Origin: Allobosea sp035944375
GTDB taxonomy: Bacteria; Pseudomonadota; Alphaproteobacteria; Rhizobiales; Beijerinckiaceae
Strand: one strand, 5' to 3'
Assembly: GCF_035944375.1 (NCBI RefSeq)
Contig: NZ_DASZBE010000007.1
DNA length: 64,000 bases
The notes beneath the pieces were generated by a model. The model saw only the letters and a program-made list of their open reading frames with translations, did not search any database and was not told the DNA's origin. Positions 30,454 through 38,265 of this stretch are shown one piece after another. Numbering within the stretch: the first letter of the stretch is position 1; every line of letters begins with the position of its first letter. The translations under genes were made by a program, and so were the position numbers.

Positions 30454-30528
30454 GCGTTGCGCATGACCGCCGTCCGCGGGTGCGAGCACGGGGCTTGCCC
30501 ACAATCTTTAACGGCCGCCCGGCAAAAA

Positions 30529-30544
30529 TTAACCGGGCGCTAAC
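30529..30544 (+). promoter_or_regulatory. CtrA-box-like site upstream of fliF
   Basis: TTAA-ccgggcg-CTAAC fits the CtrA consensus TTAA-N7-TTAAC with one mismatch. It lies 75 bases before the preferred fliF start (GTG 30620). fliF operons are known early (class II) CtrA targets in Caulobacter. Confidence 0.5.
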
Positions 30545-30619
30545 CACGCACCGGGAAAAACTTGCCTAGTGACCCGCGATCAGAAGCGGGCAGGACGGCT
30601 TTGTGAAACGGATAGCGGC

Positions 30620-32293
30620 GTGAGCGGCATCGTCGAACAGTTCTCGCGTTTCGGAGCGGCCCGCCTGGCGGCCATGCTGGCGGTCACGCTCGCGCTGGTC
30701 GGCTTCTTCGGCTTCGTCATGCTGCGCATGTCCCAGCCGACCATGGGCGTGCTGTTCTCGGACCTGAACTCGTCGGACGTCAGCGCCATCCTGAAGGACC
30801 TCGACACGCGCGGCGTCAAATACGAGTTGCGCGGCGACGGCCAGACCATTCTCGTCGACAAGGCGACCGTCGCGCGGCTGCGGCTCGATCTCGCCAGCAA
30901 GGGGATTCCGGCCGGCGGCGGCGTCGGCTACGAGATCTTCGACAAGGGCGACGCCTTTTCCTCGACCAGCTTCGTCCAGAACATCAACCACATGCGTGCG
31001 CTCGAGGGGGAGCTGTCGCGCACCATCCGCTCGATCAGCCGGGTCCAGGCCGCACGCGTGCATCTCGTGATTCCGGAGAAACGCCTGTTCGAGCGCGACC
31101 GCGAGCCACCGCGCGCCTCGATCGCGCTCAAGCTGGCGGGAGAGCTCGATGCCGCGCAGGTGCGCGCGATTCGCCATCTCGTCTCCTCCGCGGTCGACGG
31201 GCTCAAGCCCGAGCGGGTCTCGATCGTCGACGAGCGCGGGCGCCTGCTGGCCGACGGCGCGCAGTCGGACAATGGCATTGCGGGACTCGGCATCGAGGAG
31301 CGCCAGGTCGGCATCGAACGCCGGCTCAAGCTCCAGATCGAGGACATCGTCGCCAGCATCGTCGGTCATGGACGTGCCCGCGTGCAGGTCTCGGCGGCGC
31401 TCGACGTCAACCGCATCGAGAGCCGCTCCGAGACCTTCGATCCCGAGAGCCGCGTCGTCCGCTCCAGCCAGAACCGCACGGAAGCCTCGACCACCTCCGA
31501 GGGCGGCGGCGCGGTCACCGTCGGCAACGAACTGCCCGGCGCCCAGCCGGGCCAGGGCGGCAACGCGCCGCGGGACAACTCCCAGAAGAACGAGGAGGTC
31601 GTCAATTACGAGATTTCCCGCACGACCCGCACGGAGGTCCTGGAGGGCGGACGCGTCAAGCGCCTGTCGGTCGCCGTGCTCGTCGACGGCACCTATACCC
31701 GCGGCGCCAATGGCGAGGTGACCTACCAGCCGCGCAGCAACGAGGATCTCGAACGGATCGGCCAGCTGGTGCGCACAGCGGCCGGCTTCGACGAGGCCCG
31801 TGGCGACAAGCTCGAGGTGGTCAATCTGCGCTTCGCCGAGGCGCCGCCGACGGTGACCGATCTCGTCGAGCAGACCCTGATGCAGCAACTGCTCTCCATC
31901 ACCAAGGAGGACGTGATCCGCTTCGCCGAGATCGGCGTCATCGCCCTGCTGACGCTGATCGTGCTGATGGTGGTCGTGCGGCCGCTGCTGAAGCAGATCC
32001 TGGCGCCGGATCCCGGGGCTGCTGCGCGGGGCGGGCCCATGATCATCCGCAACGGCGTCGCGATGATTCCCGCCGAAACGAACGGCGATCCGGCCGCGTC
32101 GCGCGCGCTTCCGGGCGCCGACGGTGATCTGCTCAACGTGGAGCTGCCCTCGGAACGCATGCTTGCCGTCGCCCAGTTCAAGGGGCAGCTCAAGGCGCAG
32201 TCCGTCGAGAAGATCGGCCAGATGGTCTCCCAGAACCCGGCGGACAGCGTCGCGGTGCTACGGACCTGGATCCACGAAAAAGCCGCGGCATGA
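30620..32293 (+). CDS. fliF: Flagellar MS-ring protein FliF
   Basis: The GTG at 30620 gives 557 residues beginning VSGIVEQFSRFGAARLAAML; an in-frame ATG at 30569 would add 17. A first TM helix (AMLAVTLALVGFFGFVML) and a second near the C-terminus (IGVIALLTLIVLMVVV) anchor the ring in the inner membrane. Between them are the YscJ-like ring-building motifs, with FVQNINHMRALEGELSRTI and a disordered loop rich in Gly and Gln. The C-terminus ends with the FliG-binding helix. It heads a fliFGHN-flbD transcript. Confidence 0.96.
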   Translation: MSGIVEQFSRFGAARLAAMLAVTLALVGFFGFVMLRMSQPTMGVLFSDLNSSDVSAILKDLDTRGVKYELRGDGQTILVDKATVARLRLDLASKGIPAGGGVGYEIFDKGDAFSSTSFVQNINHMRALEGELSRTIRSISRVQAARVHLVIPEKRLFERDREPPRASIALKLAGELDAAQVRAIRHLVSSAVDGLKPERVSIVDERGRLLADGAQSDNGIAGLGIEERQVGIERRLKLQIEDIVASIVGHGRARVQVSAALDVNRIESRSETFDPESRVVRSSQNRTEASTTSEGGGAVTVGNELPGAQPGQGGNAPRDNSQKNEEVVNYEISRTTRTEVLEGGRVKRLSVAVLVDGTYTRGANGEVTYQPRSNEDLERIGQLVRTAAGFDEARGDKLEVVNLRFAEAPPTVTDLVEQTLMQQLLSITKEDVIRFAEIGVIALLTLIVLMVVVRPLLKQILAPDPGAAARGGPMIIRNGVAMIPAETNGDPAASRALPGADGDLLNVELPSERMLAVAQFKGQLKAQSVEKIGQMVSQNPADSVAVLRTWIHEKAAA

Positions 32294-32307
32294 CGGGGCA
32301 TTGAGCC

Positions 32308-33375
32308 ATGGCTGAATCGCGTTCCATCGCCAATCGCGACGGCTCCATCGAAGGCGGTGGCATCGGCGTCACCAATATCGACGAGATGACCGGCCCGCAG
32401 CGGGCCGCGGTCATCCTGCTCGTGCTCGGCGAAGATCACGGCAAGAAGATCTGGTCGGAGTTCGACGACGAGGAAATCCGCATCATCACCCGCGCCATGG
32501 CGGAACTCGGCACGGTCGATGCCGACGATGTCGAGCGGCTGATGCTGGATTTCGTCGGCAAGCTGTCCAGCGCCGGCGCCGTCACCGGCTCCTTCGACCG
32601 GACGATCTCGCTGCTCGAGAAGATCCTGCCGACCGATCAGGTCGCCATGATCATGGAGGAGATCCGCGGTCCGGCCGGCCGCAACATGTGGCAGAAGCTC
32701 GGCAATATCGACGCCGTGGTGCTCGCCAACTTCCTGAAGAACGAGTACCCGCAGACGATCGCCGTGATTCTCTCCAAGATCCGTCCCGAGCACTCGGCCA
32801 ATGTGTTGCGCAACCTTCCCAACGATCTGTCGATCGAGGTCGTCGGGCGCATGCTGCGGCTGGAATCGGTCCAGAAGGAAGCGCTCGACCATATCGAGAA
32901 CACGCTGCGCACCGAGTTCGTCGCGACGCTGACACAGACGCGCCGCCGCGACCCGCATGAGATGATGGCCGAAATCTTCAACGGCTTCGATCGCCAGACC
33001 GAGATGCGCTTCCTCTCGGCCCTGGACGTCTCCAACCAGGATTCGGCCGCACGCATCCGGGCCCTCATGTTCACGTTCGAGGATCTCGCCAAGCTCGATC
33101 CTGCTGGGCTGCAGACGCTGATGCGCCAGGTCGACAAGGACACGCTGACCCGCGCGCTCAAGGGCGCGAGCGAAACCATGCGGGACTTCTTCTTCAGCGC
33201 GATGTCCCAGCGCGCGGTCAAGAACATGCAGGATGACATTCAGGGCCTCGGGCCGCTGCGTCTCAAGGAGGTCGACGAGGCGCAGACGAAGCTGGTCACG
33301 CTGACCAAGGAACTCGCCGACAAGGGTGAAATCGTCCTCTCCAAGGGCAATGCGGAAGACGAGTTGGTTTATTGA
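32308..33375 (+). CDS. fliG: Flagellar motor switch protein FliG
   Basis: The 355-residue product starts MAESRSIANRDGSIEGGGIG. It has the FliG N domain (QRAAVILLVLGEDHGKKIWS), the middle domain with EYPQTIAVILSKIRPEHSAN and the C domain with FTFEDLAKLDPAGLQTLM. The last domain carries the charged residues that act with the stator to make torque. It binds FliF inside and FliM/FliN outside. The gene follows fliF by 14 bases. Confidence 0.96.
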   Translation: MAESRSIANRDGSIEGGGIGVTNIDEMTGPQRAAVILLVLGEDHGKKIWSEFDDEEIRIITRAMAELGTVDADDVERLMLDFVGKLSSAGAVTGSFDRTISLLEKILPTDQVAMIMEEIRGPAGRNMWQKLGNIDAVVLANFLKNEYPQTIAVILSKIRPEHSANVLRNLPNDLSIEVVGRMLRLESVQKEALDHIENTLRTEFVATLTQTRRRDPHEMMAEIFNGFDRQTEMRFLSALDVSNQDSAARIRALMFTFEDLAKLDPAGLQTLMRQVDKDTLTRALKGASETMRDFFFSAMSQRAVKNMQDDIQGLGPLRLKEVDEAQTKLVTLTKELADKGEIVLSKGNAEDELVY

Positions 33376-33377
33376 CG

Positions 33378-33971
33378 ATGAGCACAGCCACACGTTTCAC
33401 GTTCGGGACGGATTTTCGGGAAGGCGGACGGCGCGCCGCCGGCGAGGCCGAGGTCGCGGCTGCCCGTGCCGAGGGGCTCGCGATCGGCCGCGAGGAAGGA
33501 CGCCGGGACGCGGAGCACCAGCTGAACGGGCTGCTCGCGCAGCTCGCCCGCTCGGCCGAGCGCCTCGTCACGCAGGAGGCCGCGCATGCGGCGGAGGTCG
33601 AGGCGAGGGCCGCCTATGTCGCCATCGTCGCGGCGAAGGCGTTGGCGGGTGCCGCCCTCGACGAGCGCCCCCTCGCGGCGCTCGAGAACGGCTTGCGGGA
33701 ATGCCTGGCGCAGGCGCGGCAGGCGCCGCATCTGGTCATGCGGGTCAATGACGCCGCCGTCGAGGCGGCGGAAGGCCTGGTCAAGCGACTGGCGCAGGAA
33801 ATGGGTTTCGCGGGCCGCCTGGTGGTGCTGGGCGAACCGGACATCGCGCCCGGGGACGGGCGCATCGAATGGGCCGATGGCGGTTTCGTCATCGAGGCGG
33901 AGCGGCTGAAGCTGCTGGTGGACCAGGCGGTCGCGACCGCTTTCCCCGGCTTCCGGCCGCCCGCGCAGTGA
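33378..33971 (+). CDS. fliH: Flagellar assembly protein FliH (FlbE-like)
   Basis: ATG 33378 gives 197 residues. The N-terminal half is a charged coiled coil with GRRAAGEAEVAAARAEGLAI and GREEGRRDAEHQL, the GxxxG-like repeats of FliH. The C-terminal half has the conserved GDGRIEWADGGFVIEAERL. FliH holds the FliI ATPase and links it to the C ring. The position after fliG matches flbE in Caulobacter. Sequence conservation in this family is low, so order matters for the call. Confidence 0.85.
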   Translation: MSTATRFTFGTDFREGGRRAAGEAEVAAARAEGLAIGREEGRRDAEHQLNGLLAQLARSAERLVTQEAAHAAEVEARAAYVAIVAAKALAGAALDERPLAALENGLRECLAQARQAPHLVMRVNDAAVEAAEGLVKRLAQEMGFAGRLVVLGEPDIAPGDGRIEWADGGFVIEAERLKLLVDQAVATAFPGFRPPAQ

Positions 33972-33981
33972 GGATTGAGCG

Positions 33982-34332
33982 ATGAGCGCCGACAACGACC
34001 TCAAGCTGCCGCCGCTGAACCCGGCGGACCTGTCCTTCGACAACAACGACGCTTCGGTGGCGCGGTCGGGGCCGATCCCCGTCAAGACGGCCGAGGACCT
34101 CGAGCAGGTCTTCGACGTGCCGGTCAACGTCTCGGCCGTGCTGGGGTCGTCCAAGATCGCGATCGGCGATCTGCTCCAGATCGTGCCCGGCGCCGTTCTC
34201 GAACTCGACCGGCGCGTCGGCGAGGCGATCGACATCTTCGTCAACGAGCGCCTCGTCGCGCGCGGCGAGGTCGTGGTCGTCGAGGATCGCCTCGGCGTGA
34301 CCATGACCGAGATCATCAAGGCGGACCGGTAA
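33982..34332 (+). CDS. fliN: Flagellar motor switch protein FliN
   Basis: The 116-residue protein has a disordered acidic start followed by a SpoA domain: VFDVPVNVSAVLGSSKIAIG, then LLQIVPGAVLELDRRVGEAI and IFVNERLVARGEVVVVEDR. FliN forms the base of the C ring and, with FliH, the docking site for the export ATPase. It follows fliH by 10 bases. Confidence 0.95.
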   Translation: MSADNDLKLPPLNPADLSFDNNDASVARSGPIPVKTAEDLEQVFDVPVNVSAVLGSSKIAIGDLLQIVPGAVLELDRRVGEAIDIFVNERLVARGEVVVVEDRLGVTMTEIIKADR

Positions 34333-34376
34333 TGGCCGGTCCGCTCGCCAAATCTTCACGCAGAAGGGCCTGAGCC

Positions 34377-35741
34377 ATGCGCCTCATCATTGCCGGCGGT
34401 CTCAAGGGACAACTCATCGCGGCTGCCAAGATCGCGATCGCGCACGGCGCCAACGTCACCCATACGGAGGGGCTCGAGCAGACGCTGGCGGTGCTGCGTG
34501 CCAAGGGCGCGGATCTGTTGATGGTCGAGGTTGCGCTGCCGGTGGCGCAGTTCGTCGCCGCGCTGGAGGCCGAACGCATCCGCACCCCGATCGTGGCCTG
34601 CGGTACTTCCACCGATGCCCGTGCCGCCGTCGCGGCGATCCAGGCCGGCGCGCGCGAATACGTGCCGCTGCCGCCCGATCCCGAGCTGATCGCGGCCGTG
34701 CTGGAGGCTGTCGCGGCCGATCAGTCCAGCCTGATCTGGAAGGATCCGGCGATGGAGCGCGTCGTGCAACTCGCGGCCCAGGTCGCACGCTCGGACGCGC
34801 CGGTGCTGGTGACCGGGGAGAGCGGCACCGGCAAGGAGGTGATCGCGCGTCACCTGCACCAGAAGTCGCTGCGCAAGGACAGGCCCTTCGTGGCGGTGAA
34901 CTGCGCGGCGATCCCCGACAACCTGCTGGAATCCGAGCTGTTCGGCCATGAGAAGGGTGCCTTCACCGGCGCGATCGCGCGCCGCATCGGCAAGTTCGAG
35001 GAGGCCAATGGCGGCACGCTCCTGCTCGACGAAATCTCGGAGATGGATGTCCGGCTCCAGGCCAAGCTGCTGCGCGCGCTGCAGGAGCGGATGATCGACC
35101 GCGTCGGAGGCACGACACCGGTCAAGGTCGACCTGCGAATCATCGCCACCTCGAACCGCAATCTCGGCGATGCCGTGCGCGAGGGTTCGTTCCGGGAAGA
35201 CCTGTTCTACCGCCTCAACGTCGTGCATCTGCGACTGCCGGCGCTGCGCGAGCGGCCGGGCGACATCCTCGCACTGGCCGATCACTTCGCCCGCAAATAC
35301 GCCGAACTCAACGGCGTGCCGGTCCGTCCGATCGCCGCCGACGCGCGCAAGCTGCTGCTGTCGAACGGCTGGCGCGGCAATGTCCGCGAGCTGGAGAACA
35401 CGATCCACCGCGCGGTGCTGCTCGCGCGGGGCGCCGAGATCGGCGCCGAGGCCGTGCTGACGCCCGAAGGCGAGACGCTCGGCCCCGCGTCAGGGCGCGA
35501 CAGCGCGGCGCGCGCCGCACAGACGGCGGAGGCCGTCACACGCTCGCTCGTCGGCCACACGGTCGCCGATGTCGAGCGCGAGCTGATCCTCGACACGCTC
35601 GACCATTGCCTGGGCAACCGGACGCATGCGGCCAAAATCCTGGGGATCTCGATCCGCACGCTGCGCAACAAGCTCAGCGAATACACCTCGGCGGGGATCG
35701 CCGTCGCCGAACCCGGCCAGGCGCGCGTCAACGCTGTGTGA
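34377..35741 (+). CDS. flbD: Sigma-54-dependent flagellar regulator FlbD
   Basis: The 454-residue protein has an N-terminal receiver-like domain, a sigma-54 AAA+ domain and a Fis-type HTH. Walker A is GESGTGKE (147-154); GAFTGA and DEISEMDVRLQAKLLRALQE follow. The HTH is NRTHAAKILGISIRTLRNKL. FlbD activates late flagellar genes and represses early ones in Caulobacter. The receiver has Glu51 (DLLMVEVALP) where family members have Asp, so normal phosphorylation is unlikely. It ends the fliF transcript. Confidence 0.95.
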   Translation: MRLIIAGGLKGQLIAAAKIAIAHGANVTHTEGLEQTLAVLRAKGADLLMVEVALPVAQFVAALEAERIRTPIVACGTSTDARAAVAAIQAGAREYVPLPPDPELIAAVLEAVAADQSSLIWKDPAMERVVQLAAQVARSDAPVLVTGESGTGKEVIARHLHQKSLRKDRPFVAVNCAAIPDNLLESELFGHEKGAFTGAIARRIGKFEEANGGTLLLDEISEMDVRLQAKLLRALQERMIDRVGGTTPVKVDLRIIATSNRNLGDAVREGSFREDLFYRLNVVHLRLPALRERPGDILALADHFARKYAELNGVPVRPIAADARKLLLSNGWRGNVRELENTIHRAVLLARGAEIGAEAVLTPEGETLGPASGRDSAARAAQTAEAVTRSLVGHTVADVERELILDTLDHCLGNRTHAAKILGISIRTLRNKLSEYTSAGIAVAEPGQARVNAV

Positions 35742-35770
35742 ACGACGCGCCCGGTCCGGGAAGCGGCGTC

Positions 35771-36091
35771 CTACCAGTAGCGGCGGCGATAATAGTACGG
35801 GCGCGGCCGGTAATAGGCCCGCGGGCGATAATAGACCGGGGGACGGCGGTAGTAGCGCGGCCGCGCAACATAGCGGGGGCGGCGGCGGTAGTAATAGTAC
35901 TGGCTGTAATCCGCCTCGCTCTTGTCCAGCGCGTCGGCCATCTCGGCCGTGACCGCTTCGCTTTCGGGAGCGGGGGCCGGGCCGGGAGCGGGAGCCGCCT
36001 TGGGCTGGGCTGCCTCCGCGACGGCCATGCCGCCGAGGCTCGCGGCAGCGACGCCGCCGATCAGTGTCACCAGAAACGAACGTCTGTCCAC
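35771..36091 (-). CDS. Tat-signal Tyr/Arg-rich small exported protein (paralogue A)
   Basis: A GTG at 36091 with AGGAGG 5 bases upstream gives 106 residues. The N-terminus DRRSFLVTLIGGVAAASLGG is a Tat signal. An Ala/Pro/Glu linker, an acidic helix (AEMADALDKSEADYSQYYYY) and a tail of Arg-Pro-Tyr repeats follow. The tail is low-complexity and highly basic. A paralogue lies at 37742-38053 on the other side of the MFS gene. The function is unknown; a cell-envelope location is implied by the signal. Confidence 0.72.
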   Translation of the reverse strand: MDRRSFLVTLIGGVAAASLGGMAVAEAAQPKAAPAPGPAPAPESEAVTAEMADALDKSEADYSQYYYYRRRPRYVARPRYYRRPPVYYRPRAYYRPRPYYYRRRYW

Positions 36092-36227
36092 GACATCCTC
36101 CTAGAGTTGGTCACCACATCATCCCCGTCATCCTAGGGCCAAAGCGGCGGTTCGGGATAATGCATTCGAATGATGTTTGTTCCGTTTGGGATGAAAGGCA
36201 GCGATCCGTCCGAAGGTGCGCCGGCCC

Positions 36228-37682
36228 TCAATCGACGGCGTTGAGCGGACGGGCCACGCGTTCGAGCGGCTGGCGTTCGGCCCTGATGGCGTAGCGGGCG
36301 GCGATGACGGCGGCCGCGATCATCAGGACGGCCCCGAAGAGATAGCCGCCGAAGACGCTGGCCCGCGAACCGGTGTCGATGAGGACGCCGAACAGCCAGG
36401 GGCCCGCGACGCCGCCGGCCCCGGTCCCGACGGCATAGAAGGCAGCGATGGCCAGCGCCCGCATCTCGACGGGGAAGGTCTCGCTCACCGTCAGATAGGC
36501 CGAGCTCGCCGCGGCCGAGGCGAAGAAGAACACGACGCTCCAGCACAGGGTGAGCTGCTGTGCGGTCAGCAGATCCTGCCAGAACAGATAACCCGTTCCC
36601 GTCAGCAGAACGCCCGAGAGCGCATAGGTCGTGGCGATCATGATGCGGCGCCCCAGTGTGTCGAAGAGGCGCCCGAGGATCAGCGGACCGAGGAAGTTGC
36701 CGGCGGCGAAGGGCAGGATGAACCAGCCGATCGCCTGGGCCGGGACCTGGTAGAAGTCCGTCAGGATGAGGGCGTAGGTGAAGAAAATCGCGTTGTAGAA
36801 GAAGGCCTGCGACACCATCAGCGCCAGGCCGACGAGCGACCGCTGCCGGTGGACCATGAAGAGCACGTTGAAGACCTCGCGCAGCGGCGTCACGCGTCGC
36901 GGCCGCAGATGGGTCACCGTGAGATTCTCCTCCGGCCGGTGCGTCACACCCGCGCGAGCCTCGATCGCCGCAACGATCGCCTCGGCCTCGTCGACGCGGC
37001 CATGGCCGATGAGCCAGCGCGGACTTTCGGGAATCCAACGTCTGAGAAACAGAATGATCAGGCCGAGCGCCGAGCCGATGAAGAAGGCCAGCCGCCAGCC
37101 GATCTCGGGATCGATCACGGCGGGGTCGAGCAGGACGATGGCGCCGATCGCGCCGAGCGCCGCGCCGATCCAGAACGAGCCGTTGATCACGAGGTCGACC
37201 CAGCCGCGCACCCGGGCCGGCACCAGTTCCTGAATGGTCGAGTTGATCGCGGTGTACTCGCCGCCGATTCCCATCCCGGTGAAGAACCGGAAGATGATGA
37301 AGCTCCAGAAATTCCAGGAGAAGGCCGTCGCCGCCGTCGCTGCGAGATAGACCAGCACCGTGATCGTGAAGAGCTTTTTGCGGCCGAGCCGGTCGGTCAG
37401 CCAGCCGAAGAACAGGGCTCCCAGGACCGCTCCGGCGATGTAGGCGGCGCCCGCCATGCCGATCTCGGTGTTGGTGAAGCGCAGCGCCGGGCTTTCCTTC
37501 AGTGCTCCCGCGACGGAGCCGGCGAGCGTCACCTCGAGCCCGTCGAGGATCCAGGTGACGCCGAGCGCCACCACCACGAGGGTGTGGAAGGGCGACCAGG
37601 GCAGGCGGTCCAGCCGGGCCGGGATCTGGGTCGCGACCGTGGCCGTGTCGGACTGTCTCGGGAGCGGGGCTGGCGAGGTCAT
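36228..37682 (-). CDS. MFS transporter, sugar/acid porter type
   Basis: ATG 37682 gives 484 residues with 12 predicted TM helices. The MFS signature GWLTDRLGRKKLF follows helix 2, and RFFTGMGIGGEYTAINSTIQ and IPESPRWLIGHGRVDEAEAI match the metabolite:H+ symporter / sugar porter branch. The second half repeats the signature as GRLFDTLGRRIMI. Substrate cannot be deduced. It is flanked by two paralogous Tat-signal genes in the same direction and separates flbD from flhA. Confidence 0.88.
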   Translation of the reverse strand: MTSPAPLPRQSDTATVATQIPARLDRLPWSPFHTLVVVALGVTWILDGLEVTLAGSVAGALKESPALRFTNTEIGMAGAAYIAGAVLGALFFGWLTDRLGRKKLFTITVLVYLAATAATAFSWNFWSFIIFRFFTGMGIGGEYTAINSTIQELVPARVRGWVDLVINGSFWIGAALGAIGAIVLLDPAVIDPEIGWRLAFFIGSALGLIILFLRRWIPESPRWLIGHGRVDEAEAIVAAIEARAGVTHRPEENLTVTHLRPRRVTPLREVFNVLFMVHRQRSLVGLALMVSQAFFYNAIFFTYALILTDFYQVPAQAIGWFILPFAAGNFLGPLILGRLFDTLGRRIMIATTYALSGVLLTGTGYLFWQDLLTAQQLTLCWSVVFFFASAAASSAYLTVSETFPVEMRALAIAAFYAVGTGAGGVAGPWLFGVLIDTGSRASVFGGYLFGAVLMIAAAVIAARYAIRAERQPLERVARPLNAVD

Positions 37683-37741
37683 GCCGGCGGCTTCCTCCGG
37701 GTGCAAGAAGGGCGACGGCGCGAGCCGTCGCCCCGATGCCC

Positions 37742-38053
37742 TCAACGCACGATGACGCGGCGACGCACCACGACCGGGCGGCGGTAGCGCCGCGGACGGC
37801 GCCTCACGATGACGCGTTCGCGCACGACCGGGCGCCGATAGGGGCCGCGACGGCGTACGACGCGTTCACGAACGACCACCTGGTTGAAGTCGGCATCGGC
37901 CTTGTCCAGCCCTGCCTTCATGGCGGCATCGATGTCGCCAGCCGTCGCCGGGACTTCCGGCCCCGCGGCATGGGAGAGGGCAATGCCACCCAGGCTCGCG
38001 GCAGCCAGGCCACCGAAAAGGCTCATCACGAATGAACGTCTATCCAAAGTCAT
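37742..38053 (-). CDS. Tat-signal Arg/Val-rich small exported protein (paralogue B)
   Basis: ATG 38053 gives 103 residues; an in-frame TTG at 38047 fits the GGAG spacing better and aligns with the GTG of paralogue A. The signal LDRRSFVMSLFGGLAAASLG and the helix GLDKADADFNQVVVRER match paralogue A. The tail differs: it is a repeat of VVRERV and RRRP units instead of Arg-Pro-Tyr. It is likely exported by Tat. Role unknown. Confidence 0.7.
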   Translation of the reverse strand: MTLDRRSFVMSLFGGLAAASLGGIALSHAAGPEVPATAGDIDAAMKAGLDKADADFNQVVVRERVVRRRGPYRRPVVRERVIVRRRPRRYRRPVVVRRRVIVR

Positions 38054-38187
38054 TCTCCAGTATCTGTGGTCGATCAGACCAGTCCATCCACCCCGTTCCG
38101 AGTGGGCGAGCCGAATGGGGCCACAACGCGGCCCTTCACTAACGGTCTGTTCAGAAAAGGGTTCCGGGACGGGTTTCTTTGCGCGCC

Positions 38188-38203
38188 TTAACCACTCGTT
38201 CAC
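38188..38203 (+). promoter_or_regulatory. CtrA-box-like site upstream of flhA
   Basis: TTAA-ccactcg-TTCAC matches TTAA-N7-TTAAC with one mismatch, about 63 bases before the flhA start. It resembles the site before fliF, and flhA is an early flagellar gene under CtrA in Caulobacter. Confidence 0.5.
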
Positions 38204-38265
38204 CATAAGCCCGGCAAGAATTGCCGGGTTGTGCGTGGGCGTCCGCGCTGGGAGCAGGCTGGTCG

